The notes under the pieces are model-generated. The model was not told the DNA's origin. It was given only the letters and a program-made list of their open reading frames with translations, and did no database searches. The position numbers and the translations under genes are program-made. Shown one piece after another: positions 25,931-33,800 of a DNA stretch of 52,992 nt. Source of the DNA: Jiangella anatolica (GTDB taxonomy: Bacteria; Actinomycetota; Actinomycetes; Jiangellales; Jiangellaceae). The DNA is taken from positions 1 through 52,992 of the forward strand of contig NZ_POTW01000041.1 of NCBI RefSeq assembly GCF_003236295.1, read 5' to 3'. The first letter of the stretch is position 1, and each line of letters begins with the position of its first letter.

Positions 25931-26830
25931 TCACTCCCGGCCCAGCTCGACGGAGATGCGGCTGAGCTGATCGAGCCGCTTCTCCAGCGGCGGGTGCGAG
26001 GCGAAGAGCGAGGCGATGTCGAGCTTGCCGGTCAGCGCCGGGACGAAGAAGAACGCGTTGTACGGCTCGGCCGCGCGCAGGTCCTTCTTGGGGATTCGAC
26101 CCATGTCGCCGGAGATCTTGGTCAGCGCGCTGGCCAGGGCCGACGGCTGGCCGGTGAGGATCGCGCCCGCACGGTCGGCGGCCAGCTCGCGGTAGCGCGA
26201 GAGCAGCCGGGTGAGCAGGAAGCTGACGCCGTAGACCACAGCCGCGACGACCGTGACGAGGAGCACCATGATCGCGGCGTTGTTGTTGTTATTGTTCCGG
26301 CTCAGCCCGGACCACAGCAGCATGCGGGTCATGAAGCCGGCCAGCACGCCGACCACCGAGGCGATCGTCATGACCAGCACGTCGCGGTGCGCCACGTGCG
26401 ACAGCTCGTGGGAGAGGACGGCCTCGACCTCGCGCTCGTCCAGCCGGCGCAGCAGGCCGGTGGTGACGGCGACGACGGCCCGCTCGGGGCTGCGGCCGGC
26501 GGCGAAGGCGTTGGGGATGTCGGTGTCGGAGATCGCGACCCGCGGCTTGGGCATGTCCGCCAGCGCGCACAGCCGGTCGATCATGGCGTGCAGCTCGGGC
26601 GCCTCCTGCGGCGAGACCTCACGGGCGCCCATGCCGGCCAGCGCCAGCTTGTCGGAGAAGTACCACTGGCCCCAGAACACGCCGAGGCCGATGATGACAC
26701 CCAGCCAGAGGCTGCTGGTGCCGTAGGAGATGGCGCCGATCAGCACCACGTAGAGCAGGGCAAGGACGACCATGGTCAGGCCCATCCGGGCCGAGAGTCC
26801 ACGGTCCGGGGCGAACCTCGAGCGCGCCAA
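25931..26830 (-). CDS. htpX: Zinc metalloprotease HtpX
   Basis: 299 aa from TTG 26830; the start is chosen for the ARSRFAPDRGLSARMG N-terminus seen in relatives, with AAAGGAAA upstream. M48 membrane protease with zinc motif HELSHVAH (H141, E142, H145). The N-terminal helices are LTMVVLALLYVVLIGAI and LWLGVIIGLGVFWGQWYF; two more helices surround an unusual Asn run (five or more N) near residues 185-190. It degrades damaged membrane proteins. Its place inside the psp operon links it to envelope stress. Confidence 0.93.
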   Translation of the reverse strand: MARSRFAPDRGLSARMGLTMVVLALLYVVLIGAISYGTSSLWLGVIIGLGVFWGQWYFSDKLALAGMGAREVSPQEAPELHAMIDRLCALADMPKPRVAISDTDIPNAFAAGRSPERAVVAVTTGLLRRLDEREVEAVLSHELSHVAHRDVLVMTIASVVGVLAGFMTRMLLWSGLSRNNNNNNAAIMVLLVTVVAAVVYGVSFLLTRLLSRYRELAADRAGAILTGQPSALASALTKISGDMGRIPKKDLRAAEPYNAFFFVPALTGKLDIASLFASHPPLEKRLDQLSRISVELGRE

Positions 26831-26962
26831 CGCTGTGTTTCCTTTCCTCCTGCGGCGGGGAGTACCTGCACCGCATTCACTAGGGAGAACGCGCCACGGG
26901 TGCCCGTTCGTTCCCCGCCGCCGCCGAGGCAGGTCCGTGCCGACCCACCTGGCGGCGCCGGG

Positions 26963-27256
26963 TCACTTGACCGGCGGCTCCGAGGGGACCAGGCCCTCGT
27001 CGGTGAGGAGCTCGCGCACCTCGTCGATGTGCGCCTCGTCGTACGGGAGCACCAGGTCGCTGTCGACCAGGACGTCGTCGGCGACCGCGGTGCCCGCCCG
27101 GCGGACCTCGTCGAGCAGCGCCTTCAATGCCGCGCGGAACGCGTCGTCGTCGCCGCTGTCGATGGCCTCGCCGAGCGCGTCGTCGAGCCGGTTGAGCTCG
27201 TCGAGATGGGTCTCGTCGACCTCGAACTGGCCCTCACCCATGATCCGGATGATCAC
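26963..27256 (-). CDS. pspAA: PspA-associated protein PspAA
   Basis: 97 aa from GTG 27256, overlapping the pspA stop (GTGA). Matches the PspAA family: IIRIMGEGQFEVDE, LDELNRLDDALGEAI, DDVLVDSDLVLPYDEAHIDEVRELL. It is acidic and soluble. Co-translation with pspA suggests that it modulates PspA. The 132-bp gap to htpX on the same strand has no gene; an AT-richer spot (TAGTGAAT on the minus strand) may hold a separate htpX promoter. Confidence 0.92.
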   Translation of the reverse strand: MIIRIMGEGQFEVDETHLDELNRLDDALGEAIDSGDDDAFRAALKALLDEVRRAGTAVADDVLVDSDLVLPYDEAHIDEVRELLTDEGLVPSEPPVK

Positions 27257-28047
27257 AGCTGGCCCTCCTCGCGCTGCCGCTGCGGCTCCGCCGCCTCGGC
27301 CGCCGGCGCCGCGCCGTTCCCCTCGAGCTGCTTCGGCGGCTCGGCGCCACCGGTCAGCTCGCCCTTCATGCGGGCCAGCTCGAGCTCGACGTCGCTGGTC
27401 GAGGCCAGCCGGTCCAGCTCGAGACTGATGTCGTCCTTCGACGTGCCGGTCGGGTCGTCGAGGGCGCCCGACGCCAGAAGCTCGTCGATGGCGCCCGCGC
27501 GCGCCTGCATGTTCGCGGTCTTGTCCTCGGCGCGCTGGACGGCCAGGCCGACGTCGCTCATCTCCTCGGAGATGCCGCTGAACGCCTCGCCGATGCGCGT
27601 CTGCGCCTCGGCCGCGGTGTAGCTGGCCTTGATCGTGTCCTTCTTGGTGCGGAAGGACTCGACCTTCGCCTGCAGCCGCTGGGCGGCGAGCGTCAGCTTC
27701 TCCTCCTCGCCCTGCAGCGACTGGTGCTGGGTCTCCAGGTCGGTGATCTGGTTCTGCAGACCGGACCGGCGGGTCAGCGCCTCGCGGGCGAGGTCCTCAC
27801 GGCCGAGCGACAGCGCCTTCTGCGCCTGCTCCTGCAGCTTGCCGGACTGCCCCTGCAGCTGCGTCATCTGCACCTCGATGCGCTTGCGGCTGGTGGCGAC
27901 GTCGGCCACGCCGCGGCGCACCTTCTGAAGCAGTTCGAGCTGCTTCTTGTACGAGTAATCGAGCGTCTCCCGGGGGTCCTCGGCGCGGTCGAGCGCCTTC
28001 TCGGCCTTCGCCCGGAAGATCATGGACATTCGCTGGAGGATCCCCAT
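27253..28047 (-). CDS. pspA: Phage shock protein A (PspA/IM30 family)
   Basis: 264 aa from ATG 28047; GAAAGGGA upstream. The protein is almost entirely helical, with long coiled coils from residue 25 to about 185, the ESCRT-III-like fold that coats and repairs the inner membrane. The N-terminus MGILQRMSMIFRAKAEKALD is the amphipathic membrane-binding helix, and EDPRETLDYSYKKQLELLQ follows. The last 60 residues are acidic and Ala/Glu-rich. First gene of the psp operon and divergent from the DUF3043 gene. Confidence 0.95.
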   Translation of the reverse strand: MGILQRMSMIFRAKAEKALDRAEDPRETLDYSYKKQLELLQKVRRGVADVATSRKRIEVQMTQLQGQSGKLQEQAQKALSLGREDLAREALTRRSGLQNQITDLETQHQSLQGEEEKLTLAAQRLQAKVESFRTKKDTIKASYTAAEAQTRIGEAFSGISEEMSDVGLAVQRAEDKTANMQARAGAIDELLASGALDDPTGTSKDDISLELDRLASTSDVELELARMKGELTGGAEPPKQLEGNGAAPAAEAAEPQRQREEGQL

Positions 28048-28156
28048 GAGGCCAGGTATCCCTTTCTCGAGCTGGTGAGCACTGCGACACACAGTGTTTC
28101 CACCCAACCCTACGGCGTACGGCGGCGGCGTGGCAGGGCCGGTGTGAATACTGTCC

Positions 28157-28162
28157 TACCCT
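28157..28162 (+). promoter_or_regulatory. Predicted -10 box of the DUF3043 gene (leaderless)
   Basis: TACCCT lies exactly seven nucleotides before GTG 28170, the arrangement of leaderless actinobacterial transcripts. Confidence 0.5.
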
Positions 28163-28169
28163 GGTAGAC

Positions 28170-28757
28170 GTGTTCCGTCGCCGAACTTCTCCCGAGCCCG
28201 CCGCCGCTCCCGTCGAAGCCGCCGCGGACGACGTCGCCCAGCCGGCCGGCAAGGGCCGCCCCACGCCGAAGCGTTCGGAGGCCGAGAAGGCCCGCAAGCA
28301 GCGGGTCCGGCCGGCGCTGAACCGCCGCGAGGCGATGCGCCGCGACCGCGAGCGGATGCGCGAAGAGCGGGCCAAGACGCGCCAGGCGATGAACACCGGC
28401 GACGAGAAGCACTACCTCGCCCGCGACCAGGGCGACGTGCGGCGGTTCGTCCGCAACTACGTCGACTCCCGGCGCACGGTGGCCGAGTTCTTCCTGCCGA
28501 TCATCCTGATCATCCTGCTGACCAGCCTGATCGGCGTCCCCGTCATCCAGTTCGCGTCGACGATCATCTGGGTCGGCGTCATGATCCTGCTCATCGTGGA
28601 CTTGACGATCCTCGGCATGCGGGTGAAGCGTGAGGTCCGCAAGCGCTTCCCCGACGACCCCGGGAAGGGACACGTGCTGTACGCCATCACCCGCGCCACC
28701 CAGTTGCGCCGGCTCCGTCTCCCCAAGCCTCAGGTCAAGCCCGGGGCGCTCGTGTGA
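28170..28757 (+). CDS. DUF3043 membrane protein
   Basis: 195 aa from GTG 28170. The first 90 residues are basic and hydrophilic (PTPKRSEAEKARKQRVRP, RREAMRRDRERMREERAK). DQGDVRRFVRNYVDSRRTVAEFFLP, the family signature, leads into two adjacent membrane helices (IILIILLTSLIGVPVIQF and IIWVGVMILLIVDLTIL), then a basic tail. DUF3043 is actinobacterial and of unknown function. The GNAT gene starts inside its stop (GTGA), so they are co-translated. Confidence 0.9.
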   Translation: MFRRRTSPEPAAAPVEAAADDVAQPAGKGRPTPKRSEAEKARKQRVRPALNRREAMRRDRERMREERAKTRQAMNTGDEKHYLARDQGDVRRFVRNYVDSRRTVAEFFLPIILIILLTSLIGVPVIQFASTIIWVGVMILLIVDLTILGMRVKREVRKRFPDDPGKGHVLYAITRATQLRRLRLPKPQVKPGALV

Positions 28758-29260
28758 GCACGGCGCCAACGGCCGACCGCGACGACACCGGCCTGTTCAT
28801 CCGCGCGCTGCGCTACTCCGACCCCGTCGTGCGGGCGCTGGAGAGCGAGCTGCAGCTGGAGTACGCCGAGCGCTACGGCGATCCCGATGAGGGTCCGATC
28901 CACCCCGAGCAGTTCACCCCGCCCGAGGGCCTGTTCCTCGTCGGGTTCGTCGGCAACGAGCCCGTGGCCACCGGCGGCTTCCGCCGGCATGACGACGGCG
29001 TCGCCGAGATCAAGCGCATGTACGTCGCACACGAGCACCGCGGCGGCGGCCACGCCCGCCGGCTGCTGGCCGAGCTGGAGGCGCAGGCGGTACGGGCCGG
29101 ATACACCCGGGTCGTGCTGGAGACCGGGCTGAAGCAGCCCGAGGCGATGGCGCTGTACCAGTCCAGCGGATACGTGCCGACCGAGCCGTACGGCTACTAC
29201 AGCCAGGAGGAGCTCAGCCGGTTCTTCACCAAGGACCTGGATCTGTCAGCCGGCGCGTGA
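28754..29260 (+). CDS. GNAT-family acetyltransferase
   Basis: 168 aa from GTG 28754. Complete GNAT fold: RALRYSDPVVRALESELQLE, GGFRRHDDGVAEIKRMYVAHEHRGGGHARRLL with acetyl-CoA pyrophosphate loop HRGGGHA, ARRLLAELEAQAVRAGYTRVVLETGL, and AMALYQSSGYVP. The acceptor is unknown. It is translationally coupled to the DUF3043 gene. Confidence 0.9.
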   Translation: MSTAPTADRDDTGLFIRALRYSDPVVRALESELQLEYAERYGDPDEGPIHPEQFTPPEGLFLVGFVGNEPVATGGFRRHDDGVAEIKRMYVAHEHRGGGHARRLLAELEAQAVRAGYTRVVLETGLKQPEAMALYQSSGYVPTEPYGYYSQEELSRFFTKDLDLSAGA

Positions 29261-29265
29261 GCCGA

Positions 29266-29271
29266 TAGATT
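29266..29271 (+). promoter_or_regulatory. Predicted -10 box of the aldo/keto reductase gene (leaderless)
   Basis: TAGATT is followed by exactly seven nucleotides and then ATG 29279. There is no Shine-Dalgarno. Confidence 0.55.
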
Positions 29272-29278
29272 CGCACGC

Positions 29279-30280
29279 ATGGAATTTCGCAGCCTCGGCC
29301 GGTCCGGCCTGAAGATCAGTGAGATCGCCTACGGCAACTGGATCACCCACGGCTCCCAGGTGCAGGACGACACCGCCATCGCGTGCGTGCGCGCCGCCCT
29401 CGACGCCGGCATCACGACGTTCGACACCGCCGACGTCTACGCCGGCGGTCGCGCCGAGGAGGTGCTCGGCCACGCACTGGCCGGCGTCCGGCGCGAGTCG
29501 CTGGAGATCTTCACCAAGGTCTTCTGGCCGGCCGGACACAACGGCCCGAACGACCGTGGCCTGTCCCGCAAGCACATCCACGAGGCGATCGACGCCTCGC
29601 TGCGCCGGCTCGGCGTCGACTACGTCGACCTCTACCAGGCGCACCGCTACGACGCCAGCACGCCGCTGGAGGAGACGATGGAGGCCTTCGCCGACGTCGT
29701 CCGCGCCGGCAAGGCCCTCTACATCGGCGTCTCGGAGTGGACGGCCGACCAGCTCCGCCAGGGCCACGCGCTGGCCCGCGAGCTGCGCATCCCGTTCGTC
29801 TCCAACCAGCCCGAGTACTCGATGCTGTGGCGAGTGATCGAGTCCGAGGTGGTCCCGGCCTCGGAGGACGTCGGCGTCTCGCAGGTCGTCTTCTCCCCCA
29901 TCGCCCAGGGTGTGCTCACGGGCAAGTACCAGCCGGGGCAGGCGCCGCCGTCGGGTTCGCGCGGCGCGATGACCAGCGGCGGCTCCGACATCGGCCAGCG
30001 GCTGCTGACCGACGACGTGCTCACGCGGGTGCAGAACCTGCGGCCGCTGGCCGATCAGGCCGGGCTGACGCTGGCCCAGCTGGCGGTCGCGTGGGTGCTG
30101 CAGAACGACAACGTCGCGGCCGCCATCGTCGGCGCGTCGCGGCCGGAGCAGGTGGTCGAGAACGTCGCCGCCGCCGGCGTCACGCTGGAGGCGGACCTGC
30201 TCAAGGCGATCGACGACGTGCTCGGCGACGTCGTCGTGCGCGACCCGGCCGAGACGGCCAAGCGCTCACCGAAGTACTGA
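29279..30280 (+). CDS. Aldo/keto reductase (K+-channel β-subunit type)
   Basis: 333 aa from ATG 29279. NADPH-dependent oxidoreductase with a TIM-barrel fold: MEFRSLGRSGLKISEIAYGNW at the N-terminus, tetrad residues in TFDTADVYAGG (Asp, Tyr), IFTKVFWPAG (Lys) and YQAHRYD (His), and the nucleotide site near AAIVGASRPEQVVENV. It is close to KCNAB-like AKRs by the GLSRKHIHEAIDASLRRLGVDYVDLYQAHR segment. The substrate is unknown. Downstream lie repeats for about 570 bp. Confidence 0.92.
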   Translation: MEFRSLGRSGLKISEIAYGNWITHGSQVQDDTAIACVRAALDAGITTFDTADVYAGGRAEEVLGHALAGVRRESLEIFTKVFWPAGHNGPNDRGLSRKHIHEAIDASLRRLGVDYVDLYQAHRYDASTPLEETMEAFADVVRAGKALYIGVSEWTADQLRQGHALARELRIPFVSNQPEYSMLWRVIESEVVPASEDVGVSQVVFSPIAQGVLTGKYQPGQAPPSGSRGAMTSGGSDIGQRLLTDDVLTRVQNLRPLADQAGLTLAQLAVAWVLQNDNVAAAIVGASRPEQVVENVAAAGVTLEADLLKAIDDVLGDVVVRDPAETAKRSPKY

Positions 30281-30350
30281 CGACGACGGGCGGCGGGACC
30301 GGACCACACCGGACCGGGTGGACCGGGCCTGCCGCCGCTCGTTGGGCCCT

Positions 30351-30492
30351 CGCCGGTCGTGCCGTCGCGCGCCGCCGGACTCGCGTCGCCGCACTCGCAT
30401 CGCCGCCGGACTCGCGTCGCCGCACTCGCATCGCCGCCGGACTCGCGTCGCCGCACTCGCATCGCCGCCGGTCGTGCCGTCGCGCGCCGCCG
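30351..30492. repeat. 31-bp tandem repeat (3 copies) flanked by 27-bp direct repeats
   Basis: Unit GCCGCCGGACTCGCGTCGCC + 11 nt (GCACTCGCATC) is repeated exactly at 30371-30401, 30402-30432 and 30433-30463, then a partial copy. Direct repeats 30351-30377 and 30466-30492 (starting CGCCGGTCGTGCCGTC) border it. It lies after the aldo/keto reductase; no convincing ORF. Confidence 0.9.
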
Positions 30493-30508
30493 CGCGTGGT
30501 AGGCATGT

Positions 30509-30546
30509 CCCGCCCCTCTAGGGAGGGTGCCCACCCTACGGGCGGG
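30509..30546. terminator. Nested hairpin between two repeat arrays
   Basis: CCCGCCC (30509-30515) pairs with GGGCGGG (30540-30546). An inner AGGGTG/CACCCT (30524-30529 and 30532-30537) adds a second stem. A possible terminator for the aldo/keto reductase transcript, 230 bp past its stop. Confidence 0.5.
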
Positions 30547-30569
30547 CACCGACAACGTCGGCGCGACCT

Positions 30570-30786
30570 GGCCCGGGGCCCGCTCGGCGCGACCCGACCC
30601 GGCCCGGGGCCCGCTCGACGCGACCCGACCCGGCCCGGGGCCCGCTCGGCGCGACCCGACCCGGCGCAGGACCCGCTCGACGCGACCCGACCCGGCGCAG
30701 GACCCGCTCGACGCGACCCGACCCGGCGCAGGACCCGCTCGACGCGACCCGACCCGGCGCGCGACCCGCTCGGCGCGACCCGACCC
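30570..30786. repeat. 31-bp tandem repeat, seven exact-length copies
   Basis: Units start at 30570, 30601, 30632, 30663, 30694, 30725 and 30756. They share CCCGCTCG(G/A)CGCGACCCGACCC. The first three begin GGCCCGGGG, the next three GGCGCAGGA and the last GGCGCGCGA. Total 217 bp, no gaps. The unit is not a multiple of three, so frames rotate and no protein is encoded. Confidence 0.92.
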
Positions 30787-30854
30787 GGGGAGCCAGCCGT
30801 GGCCGGTCCGGCCGCCCGCTCCCGACAAGGCACTGGCCGGCCGCCAGGCGCCGG

Positions 30855-31076
30855 TCAGTCCGGCGGGGCCAGGCTCATCGGGCCGTAGACCTCGCGGCCG
30901 TCCTCGACCAGCACGACCGAGTCGACGCCGGCTTCGACGAGGTCGCGCCAGTGCTCGCCCAGCCAGCTCTCGGCGTCGGACTGGGTCGGGAACCCGGCCT
31001 CCGGCCGCCCGGTACCGTCGTCGACGCCGGGCGCCGGGGCACCGTCCGGTGCCAGGAACCGCCACGTCCAGCTCAT
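30855..31076 (-). CDS. Conserved small protein, unknown function
   Basis: 73 aa from ATG 31076, with GGAGG seven nucleotides upstream; the longer start is not needed. It begins MSWTWRFLAPDG, then TGRPEAGFPTQSDAESWLGE and HWRDLVEAGVDSVVLVEDGR, ending in an acidic, proline-containing tail. This pattern (W-rich start, FxxQxDAESWLGE) is a widespread actinobacterial hypothetical. It is soluble with no metal motif. It borders the 31-bp arrays. Confidence 0.8.
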   Translation of the reverse strand: MSWTWRFLAPDGAPAPGVDDGTGRPEAGFPTQSDAESWLGEHWRDLVEAGVDSVVLVEDGREVYGPMSLAPPD

Positions 31077-31152
31077 CTCGCGCCTCCGCTCCACACCGGT
31101 CACTGCCCCGACAGTACGGCGCCGGCCCACCGCCCCCGCGTCCGGCCCACCG

Positions 31153-31168
31153 TGTAACTCACGTCACA
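31153..31168. promoter_or_regulatory. Crp-type palindrome
   Basis: TGTAA-CTCACG-TCACA matches the consensus TGTGA-N6-TCACA at 9 of 10 fixed positions. It lies 77 bp before the 73-aa gene and about 230 bp before the MFS start, in their divergent intergenic region. Confidence 0.45.
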
Positions 31169-31193
31169 TCAGATTTCTCCGCCGGAGCGCGTC

Positions 31194-31364
31194 ATGACCC
31201 GCCGCCTCCTCTGTCTTGACGGGTACAGGGGCGCGTCGTTGCCGCGCAGGGGACGGCAACGACGCGCCCTGGTTTCTACCCGCCGGTACCTTTCTGACGG
31301 GCACCGCGACCCGCCCCCGAGGCGCCTTGACAAGACACCCGTCATGCTGTTGCCTTCCGCGTAA
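31194..31364 (+). other. Leader region with short ORF and 16-bp hairpin (attenuator candidate)
   Basis: GGAG then ATG 31194 opens a 56-codon frame starting MTRRLLCLDGYRG and ending TAA 31362-31364. Inside it a perfect 16-bp stem (31229-31244 with 31254-31269; starts GGGCGCGTCG) with a 9-nt loop is followed by TGGTTTCT. It precedes the MFS gene by about 130 bp. The peptide is Arg-rich and may be chance; the hairpin is solid. Confidence 0.4.
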
Positions 31365-31397
31365 AGTTCAGTTCGCGGGGGGCGGGAGTTCATCGAC

Positions 31398-32657
31398 GTG
31401 GGTAGTTCAGCGCCCGCACGGCGCCAGCGTCTCCTCAACGACCCGGACATCTTCCGGTACGTGGCGGCGCGGATCGTCTCGTTGACCGGCTCGGCGGTGA
31501 CGTTCATCGCCATGCCGGTGCTGATCTACGGCATCACCGGGTCCGCGACGTGGACGTCGCTGGTGATCGTCGCCGAGGCGGTGCCCTACCTCGTGTTCGG
31601 CCTGTGGGCCGGCGCGCTCGCCGACCACGTCGACCGGCGCCGGATGATGGTCGGCGCCGACCTGCTGGCCGCGCTCTCGCTGGCCACCGTCCCGATCGCG
31701 TTCTGGTTCGACGCTCTCACCGCCGGGCACGTGCTGATCGCCGCCTTCGTCGTGCGGACCATCTACGTCTTCTTCGACGCCGCCAACCAGGGCGCGCTGC
31801 CCAGCCTCGTCGGCCGGGAACGGCTACCGGCGGCGAACGCGCTGGTCGCGGGCGGCAGCACGGTCGCCGAGACGGTCGTGCCGATGATCGCCGGCGCGCT
31901 CATCGTCGTCATCTCCCCCGCGTCGATCATCGCCATCGACGTGCTGACGTTCGTCGCGTCGGCGCTGCTGATCCGCGGCATCGTCCGGCCGCTCACCGGC
32001 GTCCGCGACCGCGACCGGGAGAGCACGCTGCGGCTGTCCGCCGTCGCCGAGGGCACCCGGTTCATCCTCCGGCACGAGATCATCCGCGTCATGATCGTCA
32101 TCGGCGTGCTGGTCGCGTTCAGCGCCGGCTCCCTAATGGCGATCCTCGTCGTCTGGGCCGACCGCACCCTCGGCGTCCAGGAGGGCGACTGGCGCCTGGG
32201 CATGCTGTTCGGCGCCTGGGGCATCGGCGCCGTCGTCGGCAGCATCCTCATGCCACGCCTGATGCACCGCTTCGGCGGCGCCCGGTCCGCGTTGATCGTG
32301 CTGCCGTTCGCCGCCGCCGCCGGGATCACCGTCGCGCTGGCCCAGAGCTGGCTGACCGGCGCGCTGGCGATCGCCGGCTGGTCCTTGATGTACCTGGTCA
32401 TCGCCACGATCTCGGTCACGCTGCGCCAGCAGGTCACCCCCGAGCCGCTGATGAGCCGCGTCATGACGGCCGGCCGCATGGCGACGTTCGGCGTCGGCTA
32501 CCCCCTCGGCGCCGTCGCCGCCGGCGCCCTGGCCGGGGCGCTGGACACCGACCGGGTGATCCTGATCTGCCAGCTCTCGCTCGTCGTCGCGGCGATCGTC
32601 GCTTGGTCGTCGCCGCGGTTGCGGTCCGCGCCGCGTCGGCTGGACGTCGCCGAGTAG
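31398..32657 (+). CDS. MFS exporter
   Basis: 419 aa from GTG 31398 with a weak GCGGGAG ribosome-binding site. Twelve hydrophobic helices in two halves. The loop-2 signature is WAGALADHVDRRRMMVGADLL. Helices 1-2 are RIVSLTGSAVTFIAMPVLIYG and LVIVAEAVPYLVFGLWAGAL. It belongs to the EntS/TetV-like branch of MFS (drug or siderophore export by proton antiport); the substrate is not shown. A 320-bp upstream region contains a Crp-like box, a strong hairpin and a TTGACA (31327-31332) that lacks a well-placed -10. Convergent with gcvT. Confidence 0.9.
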   Translation: MGSSAPARRQRLLNDPDIFRYVAARIVSLTGSAVTFIAMPVLIYGITGSATWTSLVIVAEAVPYLVFGLWAGALADHVDRRRMMVGADLLAALSLATVPIAFWFDALTAGHVLIAAFVVRTIYVFFDAANQGALPSLVGRERLPAANALVAGGSTVAETVVPMIAGALIVVISPASIIAIDVLTFVASALLIRGIVRPLTGVRDRDRESTLRLSAVAEGTRFILRHEIIRVMIVIGVLVAFSAGSLMAILVVWADRTLGVQEGDWRLGMLFGAWGIGAVVGSILMPRLMHRFGGARSALIVLPFAAAAGITVALAQSWLTGALAIAGWSLMYLVIATISVTLRQQVTPEPLMSRVMTAGRMATFGVGYPLGAVAAGALAGALDTDRVILICQLSLVVAAIVAWSSPRLRSAPRRLDVAE

Positions 32658-32680
32658 GCCCGCTGGGGCCCTCTTGGCGC

Positions 32681-33781
32681 TCAGCTCTCTTTCGTCGAGG
32701 GCTGGACGAACGGGGGTTTGACGACCTCGAACGCCTCGGAGCGGCCGCGGACGTCGACGTGGACCTCGGCGCCTTCGGCGACGTCCGGCGGGAGGAGGGC
32801 GAGGCCGATGCCCTGCTTCAGGGTCGGCGAGAACGTCCCCGACGTCACCATGCCGACCGGGGCGCCGCCGGCCGTGACCGTCATGCCCGGCCGCGGAATC
32901 CCGCGCCCCGACGCCTTCAGACCGACGAGCCGGCGGGCGGGGCCGGCGGCCTTCTCGGCCAGCAGGGCGTCGCGGCCCCAGAACGCCGGCTTCGACCAGC
33001 CGACCGCCCAGCCCGCCCGCGCCTGCACCGGCGAGATGTCCAGCGACAGGTCCTGGCCGTGCAGCGGGTATCCCATCTCGGTGCGCAGCGTGTCGCGGGC
33101 GCCCAGGCCGGCCGGCGCGATGCCGTACGGCTCGCCGGCCGCGAGCAGCGCGTCCCACACGGCGCCGGCGTCGGCCCAGGGCACCAGCAGCTCGTAGCCG
33201 CGCTCGCCGGTGTAGCCGGTGCGGCAGACGGTGAGCGGGACGCCGTCGTGCGTCGTCTCGGTGAAGGACATGTAGGGATGGTCGGTCGGCAGGCCGAGCG
33301 CCGTCAGCACCTCGTCGCTGTTGGGGCCCTGGACGGCGAGGACGGCGAAGTCGCGGTGCCGGTCGCGCACCTCGACGCCGTCCGGCGCGGCCGCGGCGAG
33401 CCGGCGCACCACCTCGGCGTTGTTGGCCGCGTTCGGCACCAGCAGCAGGTCGTCGTCGGCACGCAGGTAGACGATCAGGTCGTCGACCACTCCCCCGGAC
33501 TCGTCGCAGCACAGCGTGTACTGGGCCTGGCCGGGCGCGATCTTCTCCAGCGCGTTCGTCAGGCAGGAGTCGACGAACGCGCGCGCCCCCGGCCCGGTGA
33601 CCGACGCCTTGCCCAGGTGGCTGACGTCGAACAGGCCGACCCGCTCGCGCACCGCGGTGTGCTCGTCGACGATGCCGGAGTACTGCAGCGGCATCGACCA
33701 GCCGCCGAACTCGGCGAACTTGGCGCCCAGCGCCACGTGGCGGTCGTACAGCGAGGTCCTGGCGAGGTCATCCATGGTCAC
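32681..33781 (-). CDS. gcvT: Glycine cleavage system T protein (aminomethyltransferase)
   Basis: 366 aa from GTG 33781. GTG 33787 and ATG 33775 are in the same frame; 33781 is chosen because TAGGGT on the minus strand (33793-33788) lies six nucleotides before it. Transfers the methylene group from lipoyl-GcvH to tetrahydrofolate and releases ammonia. Family segments: [48 protein letters not shown] and [20 protein letters not shown], which hold the folate-binding site. No glycine riboswitch can be present because there is virtually no leader. gcvH and gcvP are not in the window. Confidence 0.95.
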   Translation of the reverse strand: MTMDDLARTSLYDRHVALGAKFAEFGGWSMPLQYSGIVDEHTAVRERVGLFDVSHLGKASVTGPGARAFVDSCLTNALEKIAPGQAQYTLCCDESGGVVDDLIVYLRADDDLLLVPNAANNAEVVRRLAAAAPDGVEVRDRHRDFAVLAVQGPNSDEVLTALGLPTDHPYMSFTETTHDGVPLTVCRTGYTGERGYELLVPWADAGAVWDALLAAGEPYGIAPAGLGARDTLRTEMGYPLHGQDLSLDISPVQARAGWAVGWSKPAFWGRDALLAEKAAGPARRLVGLKASGRGIPRPGMTVTAGGAPVGMVTSGTFSPTLKQGIGLALLPPDVAEGAEVHVDVRGRSEAFEVVKPPFVQPSTKES

Positions 33782-33800
33782 GGCCACACCCTAACGGGAC

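Noticed and set aside
30351-30786. CRISPR array
   Set aside because: Units are contiguous with no unique spacers, and no cas genes are present.
30299-30888. Proline/Arg/Asp-rich ORFs through the 31-bp arrays
   Set aside because: The unit length is not a multiple of three and the products are repeat-derived; no ribosome-binding site.
31327-31355. TTGACA as -35 of the MFS gene
   Set aside because: At 17 bp spacing the -10 would be TTGCCT, which is poor; the better TAAAGT is 29 bp away.
33650-33800. Glycine riboswitch for gcvT
   Set aside because: The predicted promoter leaves essentially no 5' leader and the upstream neighbour is only about 20 bp away.
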